Positions 1-11,942 of a DNA stretch of 64,000 bases are shown in pieces (position 1 is the first letter of the stretch; each line of letters starts with the position of its first letter). The notes under the pieces were generated by a model, which saw only the letters and a program-made list of their open reading frames with translations, did not search any database and was not told the origin of the DNA. Source of the stretch: Nematostella vectensis (lineage: Eukaryota > Cnidaria > Anthozoa > Actiniaria > Edwardsiidae); NCBI RefSeq assembly GCF_932526225.1, contig NC_064036.1, positions 3,349,501-3,413,500 on the forward strand, read 5' to 3'. A program made the translations under genes and the position numbers.

Positions 1-338
1 TAATCAAAGAGGATGACCACTTTGCTGCCCTTGGCAGCAAAATAATGTGTGCACTCGTAGCTCAACGCATCCCACAAAACAAAGAGTGATGTACAAAGAA
101 AGCACAAAAAGAAACAAAGTAAAATGTGATTTATAAAAATGTAATATGCTGAAGTGCTATTACTTGTACGCGAGGTTTGCCATTTATTTGCACATTGCTT
201 AGAAACTATGCAGTTGAATCACGAAAAAAAAAAAGAAAGCTGGACGTCGTCGTTGTCGTCGTTGTGTTATTTATACGTCTTTTAGGACACACGCATCAAT
301 TTTCTCATCCTCAATGGATGAAGGTGCGGCCAATTTCT

Positions 339-1868
339 TTATATCTTCGTTCCAAACCAGTAATTGGTCGTCGCCTCATAAGATGCAGTGCACCGAAAAT
401 TTGGGTTTGCATACTGATATAATCCAAAGTTGTCTTGACTTTCCACACTACCATTAGTTGGAAGAAATTCGCATTTGGAATTAAGTGAGCTGTCATGATG
501 AAGCATCATCCAATTCTCCTGGAAGAATGGCACTGTGCACCCTGTGCAGTTATGGCCCATTACATTGATGTACTCAACTTTACCGCACTTATTTAGACCC
601 TGGAATGTCAGCAAATCGAGCTCGCTTATTCTTGCTCTTAAATAATCTGTATAATCGATTGCATTGGAGGCGAAGTCACTGGTGACTCGCCAGTATGTTG
701 ACGCATTTTGTAGCGACTCCATTCTTGGTTTAGAAAGTCTGTACGCCTCCCAGTTAGGGCTATCTTCTGAGAAGGTGGAGTCATTGAAGAAGGGGATTGA
801 GGAGAACTCGGGTTTAACGCCGTTTGCGTAGCTAAAAGATAAAACCAGTGTCCAGGCCTTCCCGGCCTCTGATGTGAAGTCGCAGTAGACTGGGTACCAG
901 TTGTGATGAGTATCTTGTAGGTAGTAAAGGCCGTTTTCCGTCACGCCGTACTTGAAGTGGTCGCTACATTGCTTGAACAGCATCTGAAATGGACAGGTGG
1001 ACAATTTTTCTTTTTAAGATTTCCAAAACTTGCGTTCCTTATAGACTCATTAAACGAGGTGACGGTGGACATTTTAAAAGTCTGAATCAGATTTGAAGTG
1101 TGTTTTGGGGGTCTTATTTCGAAGTATCTTGCAATATAGGAATTATTTTTTTTTTCTGGATTGACATTTTATTTCATAATACGGAAGGAAATTTATCTAG
1201 GCTATAATCGTTAATAAATTTTGTATTTGTTTGGAAGTATTTTGTTAATCCCTTTCCAAATTTGGAAATCGCGACCTTAGTACGAATCATGTGATTTCAG
1301 AAAAACTGTCTTTAAAAGAAAAACTGCCTTTTTTCGAAAAATAAGTTTTTAATGGAGCCCTGATTTTTAACTTAAAGTCTCATGACTTCAGCCTCAGACC
1401 CACATATCTGTCCCGTGTCATTTTTATCAGTAAAGGGAATTCTTCTGCTTTCGTAACTACAATGTAACTAGGCGTTCACTTTCTGCTTACCGCTTGGTCC
1501 AGTACTTGAGTAAACACTGTCTTCGAGGCGGGCTCCATTTGCTCGAGTTGTTCGATCAATGATCCCGACACTCCGATGCTATTCAACTCGCAAATCATAG
1601 AAGTGGTGATATAATTGTACGACTTGCAGCGCGGGAAGAGCTTCAGACACTCCTGGGCACACGAGACGAGGCTCGGAGATGGCACGGCCTTGATAGCGGA
1701 GCCCTTGAGCTTCTTGTCGGGGTAGGCAAGTGAGGGAATGCTGTTACGGTAAACTTGGTGCATGTCTTGCTTGGTGTTTCCCTGCACCATCAGCGAGAGG
1801 AAGAGAAAGAGGCTAAAGAATCGAAACAAAGTAAGAACTACCATTCTTGCACGGAAATCGGCACACAT
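339..1868 (-). CDS. PAN/apple plus fibrinogen-like secreted protein, A-type copy 1
   Basis: Two exons: 1491-1868 (ATG at 1868, or the internal ATG beginning MVVLTLF) and 339-983 (stop). The donor reads GCG|GTAAGC and the acceptor CATTTCAG|ATG; the intron is phase 0, giving 340 residues. Exon 1 encodes a hydrophobic signal peptide and a PAN/apple-like module with the pattern SCAQECLKLFPRCKSYNY...C. Exon 2 encodes a fibrinogen C-terminal-like module (NGLYYL...PVYCDF, ending NYWFG). The architecture resembles cnidarian proteins named after uncharacterised skeletal organic matrix protein 5; that match is recalled, not searched. A secreted or extracellular role is inferred. Oddity: the sequence WRVTCDF of the sister copies is WRVTSDF here, so a conserved cysteine is lost. 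Confidence 0.75.
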
Positions 1869-3009
1869 CTAGCTGTCGTAAGATATTTTTAAATATCTTA
1901 CGACTTAAAAGTGTCGTGCATTTTATTAGTTTTTAGACCGCCGCTGACAACCAATCACCTTCGCCTTTCTTGCAGAGCGTGTACAGGATATTGCAGGGAA
2001 ACTACAATTAGCTTATTGCGAACAACTGTGCCAGCCCGTACGCACCCATGAAAGAAGACAACATTTCTAGTAAACTCAGCCTTATTTTCTCAGTCATTTT
2101 AATCATTTTTAGATTAATTTTGAAATTATTTATTCGTGGTTTTATGTCTGTATTTTGAGCTTCCTATTTATCCCTCGATCTGTGAGCCGTACGTCTTGCG
2201 TAATTACGCAAGTAATTACTTCAATCGCTGTTTTGACTAACTGTACGGCATTAAAACCATACTGTTTGATGACAGATTTGTTATAACTTTAGCTTTGCGA
2301 TAGTTTTCTTAGCAATTGCCAAAATGTGACAGTTCGCCGGTAAAAAGCCGCCATTTCAAAACAAACTAGACCCTGCGCGCAGGGTTGACTGGGATATTTG
2401 AGAAATTCATATGCATAATGTATGAGGAATTGCAATTTGTTTTAGTCACTGTGTTGTGACATGAAAAACAAAAAAAATGTTTTTTTTTTTCTACTATTAA
2501 AAAACATTTAATTATTAAAGAAATGTTAACACTGATTTTGGCAATTTATGTAAGAAACACAAGCTTTCCCGGCGGGGGAGGGGACCCCATAAAAGGCTGT
2601 AAACCAAAGTTATTCATTATTATGAACAATATAATGGTCTCCATTGTTTATTATTTCACTTGTAAACACAAAGTAAACAACAAGACCATTCATGCTATTA
2701 CATTGTTTAAACAAACATATTTTGGTGCCAAATGAGAGGGCCATATAAAATATCTGGATGTATAACAGGATATTAAATTGGTAGAAGTCTAGTTCTATCG
2801 TGTATTTAACCAAATGCTATCTTTGGGGGTAGACGACATAGGCTAGCAAAGAGAAGAAAGTCACAGTGGAGCTGGAACCGTAATAGAATACAGAAAAACT
2901 TGAAATATGTTTCATATTATGGTAAATTTGCTGTTACAACCAAAATGAGCCATAATGAGTACTGTTTAATTGTTTTTATTGTTTATGGCAATTTTTTCAT
3001 TCGCTTTGT
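1869..3009. other. 5' flank of A-type copy 1, no gene seen
   Basis: The presumed promoter and upstream region of copy 1. It starts with a perfect 14-bp inverted repeat (1875-1888 with 1891-1904, loop TT). The rest is AT-rich and recurs at 16210-17350, 39228-40220 and 42826-43960. The short reading frames in it are not conserved as proteins and I see no coding exon. Confidence 0.6.
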
Positions 3010-3432
3010 CACTTCCACGATTATTAAGAACAGCCAAGCGACGATTTTTAGCCTGAAAAGCTATGCAACAAGCGGCCCGCAAATACTCGGCAAAGTATGA
3101 ACAAAGCGTGGAGTTCGACATTTCATGCATCTTTAATTGTGCCGAGCATTCGCATGTCGCCTTAGCGATTTTTTTCAAGCTCGAAGCCATCGCTTGACGG
3201 TTCTAAATAACGGTGGGAGGTTTTTAAAGTAAAAACTTTTCATTTTGGTTTAATGGCAAAAAGAAAAAAGGGAAGTACATCTACTTTTTCTCCTTGCACA
3301 GCTGTTTTGGCGAAAACGAGGTGCCGAACTCCACGCTTCGGTCATACTGTGCCGAGCATTTGCGGGTCACTCAATGCACAGCTTTTCAAGCTAAAAAACA
3401 TCTCTTGGCTTTTCTTAATAATCGTGGAAGTG
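3010..3432. mobile_element. Foldback/MITE-like element
   Basis: The ends are inverted copies of CACTTCCACGATTATTAAGA. The similarity continues inward, imperfectly, for roughly 110 bp on each arm (GAAAAGCT.TGCA, CCCGCAAAT.CTCGGCA.AGTATGA, AAGCGTGGAGTTCG). No coding capacity. It is absent from units 2 and 3. Next to it, the segment 3433-3545 is the reverse complement of 17355-17460 in unit 2, so the insertion was accompanied by an inversion. Confidence 0.65.
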
Positions 3433-3545
3433 TTTCAAAGCCAGAAACTTGTTATTTAGGCTAAAAATCGAGAAAATGGGAGACAGCCGTTCAGCTATAG
3501 TTTTTTTTTTCCTCCTTTACCGGAAGCCTTGCAAGTAGACACAGC

Positions 3546-4480
3546 GTTTTTCATTTATGTAAGTACAAAATCCTCTAATTCTTATAGCAAATGTTTCATT
3601 TTTCATTAAAATGTTTTATTTAAAAATATGACATTCAATAAGAGATAAGGAATCTGTCTTAGAAAGAAAAAGAAAACAATAAACAAATCAAAGGAAGGCA
3701 TGTGTTATTATTAGCAACAAAAAAGGTTTATACATCCATTGGTATTTCGAGTTTCATCAGGTTTGTTGAGGACACACTGTTTATCAGGAATTGATTGAAC
3801 CCTCAGCTCTAAAGTAGACAACGTAATATTGGCAATTGAGATTACCTCTAGTCCTGAGTGCATAGAGCATTTTAAGGTCTTGAAACAGTCTATAACTGAC
3901 TGTGCAGTAAGTCTGGACTAGTCGAGTCCCCCGTCAAGTGTAGAATCGAAAATCCTCCCCGACGAAGTACGGGGTTAAAAATCCAAGTCGAGTACGACTT
4001 TCTTCAGCGACATTATAGATGACAAAGCTTTGATTGCATTTCCAGTACTGAAATTGTAAATCTTGCCTTTTCAACAACGAGTCTCCGGTGAGATTTCAAA
4101 GTCCAATATATGGCGGACTGAAATCCAGTCTGAGAAATTTTACCAATAATTGGGCTTGGGGTTCCTGTGCATTGCGCAATTTTGCAGACTTGTCGAAAAA
4201 ACAGTTGAATTTTATGGCTACCACAGGTATCCCAGTCACCAGGTCCCACCAGGTACCGTACCAGCCTCGATACCAAATAAGGAAAGCGCGAATTAAATAT
4301 TTAATAAGGTATCAAAATAGCCCCATGAGCGAACAAAATCTTCACGAACATCGACGAAAGTCAGAAGCGAAACCTCGCCTCCATAAGCCCGTAACCTTGC
4401 ATCCATAAGCCCGTAAGGTAAACAGGAAAATCTATTGAGGAAAAAAAGAAATGTTATTTCCCAGCTAAGGGTCGGTCCGT
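3546..4480. other. Unit-1-specific stretch, no gene seen
   Basis: AT-rich sequence without a counterpart in units 2 and 3. Open frames at 4013-4276 and 4088-4408 overlap on opposite strands and have no recognisable domain. Confidence 0.45.
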
Positions 4481-4504
4481 ATCGTGAAATACCGTGACCT
4501 CGGC

Positions 4505-4551
4505 CTTGAAAATACTAACCTCGGCCTTCGGCCTCGGTCAGTATTTTCAAG
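4505..4551. repeat. Palindromic repeat with CTCGGCC core
   Basis: CTTGAAAATACT (4505-4516) pairs with AGTATTTTCAAG (4540-4551) around a GC-rich centre that is itself palindromic. One-armed versions stand at 17465-17526 and 44080-44140, marking the same position in units 2 and 3. Confidence 0.7.
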
Positions 4552-4577
4552 ACCTCTTCAGCTGGTAATAATAATAT

Positions 4578-5328
4578 ATATTCTGCACATACTCGTCAGT
4601 AAAGAATATCTAATCCTGCACATACTCGTCAGTAAAGAATATCTAATCCTGCACATACTCGTCAGTAAAGAATATCTAATCCTGTACATACTCGTCAGTA
4701 AAGAATATCTAATCCTGCACATACTCGCCAGTAAAGAATATCTAATCCTGCACATACTCGTCAGTAAAGAATATCTAATCCTGCACATACTCGTCAGTAA
4801 AGAATATCTAATCCTGCACATACTCGTCAGTAAAGAATATCTAATCCTGCACATACTCGTCAGTAAAGAATATCTAATCCTGCACATACTCGTCAGTAAA
4901 GAATATCTAATCCTGCACATACTCGTCAGTAAAGAATGTCTAATCCTGCACATACTCGTCAGTAAAGAATATCTAATCCTGCACATACTCGTCAGTAAAG
5001 AATATCTAATCCTGCACATACTCGTCAGTAAAGAATATCTAATCCTGCACATACTGGTCAGTAAAGAATATCTAATTCTGCACATACTCGTCAGTAAAGA
5101 ATATCTAATCCTGCACATACTCGTCAGTAAAGAATATCTAATCCTGCACATACTCGTCAGTAAAGAATATCTAATCCTGCACATACTCGTCAGTAAAGAA
5201 TATCTAATCCTGCACATACTCGTCAGTAAAGAATATCTAATCCTGCACATACTCGTCAGTAAAGAATATCTAATCCTGCACATACTCGTCAGTAAAGAAT
5301 ATCTAATCCTGCACATACTCGTCAGTAA
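4578..5328. repeat. 33-bp minisatellite, about 23 copies
   Basis: Near-perfect 33-bp units containing CATACTCGTCAGTAAAGAAT. Because 33 is a multiple of three, both strands stay open over 280 codons (HILVSKEYLIL on plus, LLTSMCRIRYS on minus), but this follows from periodicity and is not evidence of a protein. Absent from units 2 and 3. Confidence 0.95.
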
Positions 5329-5339
5329 ATCTTCGCTAG

Positions 5340-6050
5340 GCCATGGAATGTAACCGAGAACAGAAATTAATGGAAATTTGATAAAGTAGAGCCAATTGCC
5401 CAAGGATCGAACCTCCACAGATCAGATGTAACGAGAGAAAAAAATAGACCATACTCCCAGACAAACGCTGAAACACCATATGGCAGCTAACTTCAGCCCT
5501 GTCTTAGCCGGTTACGCCACGCACAGCTCGCTGAGATGTAGACAGTCTTTTTCACGCTTGCGACCCTTGGGGATTAGCTTGTTACTATAGTAGTGTGATA
5601 ATTTCGTCGCCATGTACACTGTGACCTCGGCATAACTTAAAGGCCCCCTAAAGATATTTGAATTCTAAAACCAAATCAAAATGTTCTCGCAAGTCTTCAT
5701 CAGCTAGTCGCAAATGACATGACACTTTACAAAAAGTCGCATCAATTTAAAAAAAGTCGCATTTTATATTTTGCTATTACTTTCTAAGTACTCAGAGAAT
5801 TTTTCCGCCTTTTAGATGCAAAATGGGCTTTATTTAAAGATATTTGATGATGTTTTCCGCCACGCCCATCTTGACTCGGTTTGTATAATTTTTCAAAAGG
5901 AGTGTTTTGTCTCACGCTGTTGTTTGATGAAAAGGAGTTCACTACAAGTGCACAAAAGTTTTTTTTCTCTGTGAAATACACTTATTAATAACGATAAAAT
6001 TATCATAGTCGTTCACTATTTTTTTCAGACAAACACTTTTTTTGCTGAAT
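5340..6050. other. Spacer, no gene seen
   Basis: From 5580 onward it matches 17530-17990 and 44150-44640. No exon or RNA gene recognised. Confidence 0.5.
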
Positions 6051-6129
6051 TCTTGATTGGATTTTCGAAAGAAACCTATCACATGCTCAAAAGGTTGCAT
6101 TCGGGAATCCATGTATCGCAACTAACGTT

Positions 6130-6800
6130 AAAGACTTCACAGATCACGCGACCAACTTGTTATACCCCCTTACGCCCCACTCTTGACATCTACATGGCAT
6201 ATAACGAGTTTAGTTGTCATACGATGTTTTGGCGTAAGGGTAGTTTTACTTTATTGGCGTCATCGATGACGTCTTATTGCACCCCATTTGAAACATACAT
6301 CATACCTACCGAGTTTTGTTGTCATACGGTGGTGCTTTAATGAAATATATATTCTTTTTATTTTGATGACGTCAAAATATTGTTGCTTTAGTGACGTCGC
6401 AATCACGTGACTATATTGGTACACCCCCTTGGCACCTTCATGACACATACTAAGATTGGTTGTTGTATGATGTTTCTTTTATGAGATACGGATATTTTTG
6501 TTCTAAATGAAATCGGTATAGTTGTGCTTTTAGTGTCGTCATCGATGACATCAAAATCACGTGACCATACCAAAGCTAACCCCTTGACACCAACATGACA
6601 CCTACCAAGTTTGGTTGTTATACAATGTTTCTTTCACGAGATATGATGTTTTTATTTTGATGACGTCAGCATATTTCGCCTCTAGTGACGTTACCGATGA
6701 CGTCACCAATCACGTGACCAAAGTTTTGCACCTCCCTTGACACAAACATGAAACCCGCCAAGTTTGGTTGTCATACGTTGCTTTTAAGGGACGGACGGAC
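6130..6800. repeat. Degenerate ~150-bp repeats rich in CRE and E-box motifs (unit 1)
   Basis: About five diverged units anchored on CTTGACACCAACATGACAC and GTTTGGTTGTCATAC. Each contains TGACGTCA/GATGACGTC-like sites and CACGTGAC. Corresponding arrays lie at 18060-18730 and 44700-45370. The TGACGTCA and CACGTG words are those bound by CREB/ATF and bHLH factors; function is unknown. Confidence 0.7.
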
Positions 6801-6879
6801 GGACATCGCGTCACGAAAACTCAAGTCTATGGGTTATCAATATTTGTTACCATATTTGTTTTGTATACCACTTTTTCTT

Positions 6880-8755
6880 AGGTATGGGGCTCCGCTCACG
6901 CGGCGCTTCGCTATAAATGGCCGAGTCTAGCTTGGTCTGTAAAAGCCATGCCAATGTTGAGAGGTGCATTAAAAAGGATTCTTCAGCGAAGGATACCTCG
7001 CGCTAAAATGAAGAGCTTTCCAAGGATTAGACGCGTCGCAGTGCAGAAGACAACTACCTTATTGCACTTAATTTTCGCGACTTCAAAATTTTGCGATGGC
7101 GATATTTCGCGACACTTTATTTTTCGCGATTTCGCTGTTTTCGTAAGGTCACTTTATTTTCCCGAAGTCACGGTTTTAGGACAATAAAATCAAGCTAAAG
7201 AAGGGGAATTGAAATGTGCTTTAAAATCATCAAAACTGTAACAATTTGTAACAAAAACATTAGTGGCTGAATCTATATCCACAAAAATCTATAAATACAC
7301 TTCAGAATTGTCCAACTCAACCCCTTACGGTACTATATGTACATTAGACGACTAAAAAGACACGGTCGCTGTTTCCATAAACAGATAAAGATTCAAACGG
7401 TTAACTTTACACCCAAAGGCTTTTTGTATACTCGCGACACTTTTGAATGGCCCAGGGTAAGCTAAACAAGTAAGGCTTGTATGATCTGCTGGCATCTTTC
7501 CAATGACATCATGCCTACTAACACTAGCGAGAAAAGACGAAAGCGGGGACGTAAGTGCTTCCCGCGGGTGTGGACATCAGTGCGTTTAGTGGACCCAAGC
7601 GAAGAAGAAGCGGAGGAAAAAACGAAACGGTCCCTTTTTCTTCTCTTCTCCGCTTGCCTCTCCTGCGCACAGATTTTCACGGGCGTGTAAGCTCGCTTCA
7701 TTCTCCATCTAGACCACTAGGCTTGGCCGCCTTGGTCGCCACACCCTAATAATCTGGTCGCCTAGTTTGGTCACCACAGGGTGCACCGCTGTGAAGGGTT
7801 CATTTTGGCTCCTCGTTGGCACTGGAACAGTCTTGAAAATGTCTCAAAATTGGAGGCGGTAACCGTTGATCTGCGAAAAAAAACAAGTGCGAAAAAGAAT
7901 CCATTAAGTTGACGGGTTTGATTTTCCTACCTTTTAGGGTATGAAATTCTATTAACTGTTTTCCGTTATCGGGTGTCAAGATTTTTCCGCTTCTGCTATC
8001 CCATAAGGGGATCATCACGTGGATAATCTTAATCTGACAACTGGACGTGAATGTAGTCAGAAAAGAGATGTACACGATGGTGACGTCTTAAGGTAATTCC
8101 CTTGAATTGCACTGCTCACCCCTTCTGCGCATAGTGGCGCGCGCTGTTTGTTCGAATTTTCCGGTATTAAGTGCGCGCGCGCGCCACAGTTGTACAAGAA
8201 AACACAGCAAAAGGCGCGCGTTTTTTACTTAAAATCGCTTTGACAGAAAAACTAAGTCGGTTACCCCCATTTTTTATTTACTCAAATAGTTAAATATAAA
8301 CTACAAAATAGCTGATGTCATACCAGGGTGTGAGTCGTCTTGTTTGTGAGTCTTGTCCTGCACTTGTGAAAGGGTGCGCCCGCAATCAGAGTCGACTCTC
8401 ATCCCATTCTCTTAATAAATCTCTATTCAAAGTCTTAGCAATCTACACTATTCTACTTATTATCGGACATGAAAATTAACTCTGAATGATCAGCAGAAAC
8501 CCATGAGTTACGTGCTAATAATTATCTTTTTGTTTAATGATTATTGTAAGGCTTTCCACTTTGGATCTAAATGCAACATAAGGGTGTGCTCCATATCATC
8601 CAAACAGTCCGTATCCACAATCCTTGCACACTGCGTACCCCAGCCTCCCATGTATGTGCACATAACATTTTTAACATTGTATCACTAGCGCCTCTCAGTG
8701 TACGTACTGAGTGCGCCTCTAGTGTACGTACTGAATTAACTGTTTACTCTCTCAG
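6880..8755. other. Inter-gene spacer of unit 1, no certain gene
   Basis: Repeated at 33805-35700 and in part at 45440-46390. It contains an alternating GC tract (GTGCGCGCGCGCGCC, near 8170) and short frames that shift between copies. I found no conserved coding exon except the candidate at 8756-8879. Confidence 0.5.
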
Positions 8756-8879
8756 TGGTAAAGTGGAAGGGAGACTTCGCTGTGGAAGCTACATCATGGT
8801 AACTGTGGCGGATACCAATGTCTACCTGGTCGTGCTGGACGGCGGGTATTGTCCAGATTCTACTGTCAAGTGTAAATCG
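8756..8879 (+). other. Candidate exon of an unrecognised gene
   Basis: A pyrimidine-rich acceptor (TTTACTCTCTCAG|) and a strong donor (TCG|GTAAGTG) bound 124 bases with one open frame of 41 codons, including GSYIMVTVADTNVYLVVLDG and three cysteines. No neighbouring exon was identified and the family is not recognised. The unit 2 copy (35702-35824) lacks one C in TGTCCAGA, which shifts the frame, so it is either dead there or not coding at all. Confidence 0.3.
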
Positions 8880-9422
8880 GTAAGTGCTGATGAATGACTG
8901 CTAGCCATCTCAGCGTAAATACAGCGTAGGTAGGCAGCAGCCCTACAGGCTGGTTTTTACGCGACATATATAAACAGAATGATTAGCTAATAAATACAAA
9001 AAGCCCAAATAGTCGTGTTCGTGAACCAGAAGAATGAATACAATACACCTAAAACTGGAATTCGACTCTGCCAAAGACTTCTCCAGGGTAGTGTTTATAC
9101 TAAAGCTCTAACATTTTTTATTGTAATTGTTCGTATCGCTATGTTGATGCTTTGCCGAGATAATAACTATCCCTTCCATTACCTCGTGATCTACCAAATT
9201 CTTTGAAACCCCGTCGGATCTGTTGAAGACGCGCCAACCCCACTGCTGGTCTTGTAAGGGACTCGAGAACCCCTTGCAGTATTGACAAACGCAATGGTCA
9301 GCTATTATTTGGGGAATATGTGATGCAAGACAGCTTGTCTCGGGCCTCAGGATGGCGATGCATCTACAATATTTTCCCGCATCGTTTCTCTATTATACAG
9401 CAAAGAGTTGGTTTTTGATTGT

Positions 9423-11942
9423 TTAGATCTCCGCTCCAAACCAGTAGTTTGTCGTTGCCTGACTGGTAGACGAGCAGCGAAAATTCGAGTTTGCGTACTC
9501 ATACAAGCCAAAGTTGTCTTGACTGCTTACGCTTCCAGCAGTTGGAGGAAAAGTGCAGGAGGAACTTTTTGTGCTGTCATGATGAAATATCGCCGAACTC
9601 GTCTGGAAGAATGATGCTGTGCATTCAGTACAGTTATGACCCATTACGTTGATGTACTCAACTTTACCACACTTTGGTGAACCGTAGAATGTAAGCAAAT
9701 CCATCTCGCTCATTCTCGCTCTTAAATAATCCCGGTAATCGATGGTTATCACTTCAAAGTCACAAGTCACTCTCCAGTGGGTGGACACTTGTTGAAGCCA
9801 TTCCATTCTGGGTTTGGAAAGTCTGTAAGACACCCAGTTAGGGCCATCTTCTGAGAGAGAGCCATCATCTAAGAAGGGAATTGAGAAGAACTCGGGCTTA
9901 GCGTGGTTTGCGTAGCTAAAAGATAAAACCAGTGTCCAGGCCTTCCCGGCCTCTGATGTGAAGTCGCAGTAGACTGGGTACCAGTTGTGATGAGTATCTT
10001 GTAGGTAGTAAAGGCCGTTTTGCGTCACGCCGTACTTGAAGTGGTCGCTACATTGCTTGAACAGCATCTGAAATGGACAGGTGGACAATTTTTCTTTTTA
10101 AGATTTCCAAAACTTGCGTTCCTTATAGACTCATTAATCGAGGTGACGATGGACATTTTAAAAGTCTGTATCAGATTTTAAGTGTGTTTTAGGGATCTTA
10201 TATTTCGAATATTGAGGTATCTTGCAATATAGGGATTATATTATTTTTTCTGGATTGACATTTTATTTCATAATACGGAAGAAAATTTTTCTAGGCTATA
10301 ATCGTTAATAAATTTAGTATTTGTTTGGAAGTATTTTGTTAAACCCTTTCCAAATTTGGAAATCGAGAATGACGAAATGAAAAGTCATAAGTGAATAATC
10401 AAAACTAGGGGGATATCATGTTTTTTAATCTTAATACATCACAATTTACATTGCATCATGTTTCAAAAACGAATCTTTAAATGCACATAATTAATCAAGA
10501 AGTCAGGTAGTTTTACAATTTAGTGATTTCTAATGAGTCACTTTTTCCTATAATTTCTGAAATATCTGTCCATAAGATTTTCAAGATCGCAAAATATTTT
10601 TTAACGTTTCAAGAAAAGCGCGGTAAAAGAATGAAAAACTGAGTTTTTAGTCTACAAAAAATGTTGATTTAATCATTGTAAGGTTTAAATAATGTCGGGG
10701 CCAGAAAAATGTGCGTATACATATACGTGCATAAAATATTGTGTAATGCTTATTTATAATATTTGATAAAGAAATCATTTCTTTCGCTTGTTTATCTTAT
10801 TTTGCATATTACTAACATCTACTTGAAGCTTACTTTGACTTTTAAATTGTTTCAGAAAGATACTTTTGTGGTGAAATTCATCTCCGTTAAGGGTGCATTT
10901 AACTTTCCACAGAAAATCTAAATTTCTCGCTTAAAGTTAAAAAGGCGTTAATTGTAAACTGAACATTTATCAATTCCCTAACGAGGACTTTTTGAATTCC
11001 ATGTAAGTAATTCCATAAAGCTATAGCGTTACCAATGACAACTCATTTACGAGTTTCCCTTTTCAAAATTAGTAACCAAAATAATAAGTTTTACCCAATT
11101 TGTGTCCAACTGGAAAAGTTTAAACTAAATGTATTCATATTTGCATGAAAATGGTATAAAAATAGCTGCCGATTTCGGGGACTAATTGCCTTCTTTCATT
11201 TAACCTTTTCATTTATTCACCAAGCGTTATATGGTTAATTTTCTCTTGACGTCACCAATGGTAAAAAAAATAAAGGCGAGGAAAGGTTTATTGAAATAAT
11301 TGTAAGGGAAACCTGGGTTTTAATAGAAAGTAGAATCCCATCCATTTTTGTTAATGCAAGTTTTGGCAATCAAACAGGAACAGTGTTTATTTAGATTGAA
11401 CCCTTTCCAAAAACAGCAAACACGATCGTCAGCCTTCGTCGCGGCAAAATCCACGCAGAAAGCCCAGTTTGTGCCGACAGCTTTCCTGTAATCTTATCAT
11501 ATTAGATAGAGAGTATGAACTGATACTACGAAGGCTTCTGTTCTTTTTCAATTAAAATCTGCGTTTTAAGGAACGGTTACTTTGTGCTTACCGTTTGGTC
11601 CAGTACTTGAGTAAACACTGTCTTCGAGGCGGGCTCCATTTGCTCGAGTTGTTCGATCAATGATCCCGACACTCCGATGCTATTCAACTCGCAAATCATA
11701 GAAGTGGTGATATAATTGTACGACTTGCAGCGCGGGAAGAGCTTCAGACACTCCTGGGCACACGAGACGAGGCTCGGAGATGGAACGGCCTTGATAGCGG
11801 AGCCCTTGAGCTTCTTGTCGGGGTAGGCAAGTGAGGGAATGCTGTTACGGTAAACTTGGTGCATGTCTTGCTTGGTGTTTCCCTGTACCATCAGCGAGAG
11901 GAAGAGAAAGAGGCTAAGGAGCTGAGAATACATAGAATACAT
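9423..11942 (-). CDS. PAN/apple plus fibrinogen-like secreted protein, B-type copy 2
   Basis: Two exons: 11592-11942 and 9423-10067, with the same phase-0 junction (donor ACG|GTAAGC, acceptor TTTCAG|ATG) and an intron of about 1.5 kb, three times longer than in A-type copies. Exon 2 differs from A copies in the middle (for example WLQQVSTHWRVTCDF and CTECTASFFQ) but keeps the cysteines and the NYWFG end. The signal peptide differs: the first in-frame ATG gives MYSMYSQLLSLFLF instead of MVVLTLFRFF. Everything from the shared MVQGNTKQ onward in exon 1 is almost identical to A copies, which suggests conversion of this exon. Confidence 0.75.

Noticed and set aside
984-1004. Upstream extension of exon 2 in copy 1 (STCPFQ)
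   Set aside because: It is the intron end with the acceptor TTTCAG; the apparent start codon is TTG.
4484-5418. Long overlapping ORFs on both strands (289 and 286 codons)
   Set aside because: Pure consequence of a 33-bp repeat without stops; no start context, domain or splice support.
7462-7701. Small basic ORFs on both strands
   Set aside because: Not kept in frame between units 1 and 2, and the region is deleted in unit 3.
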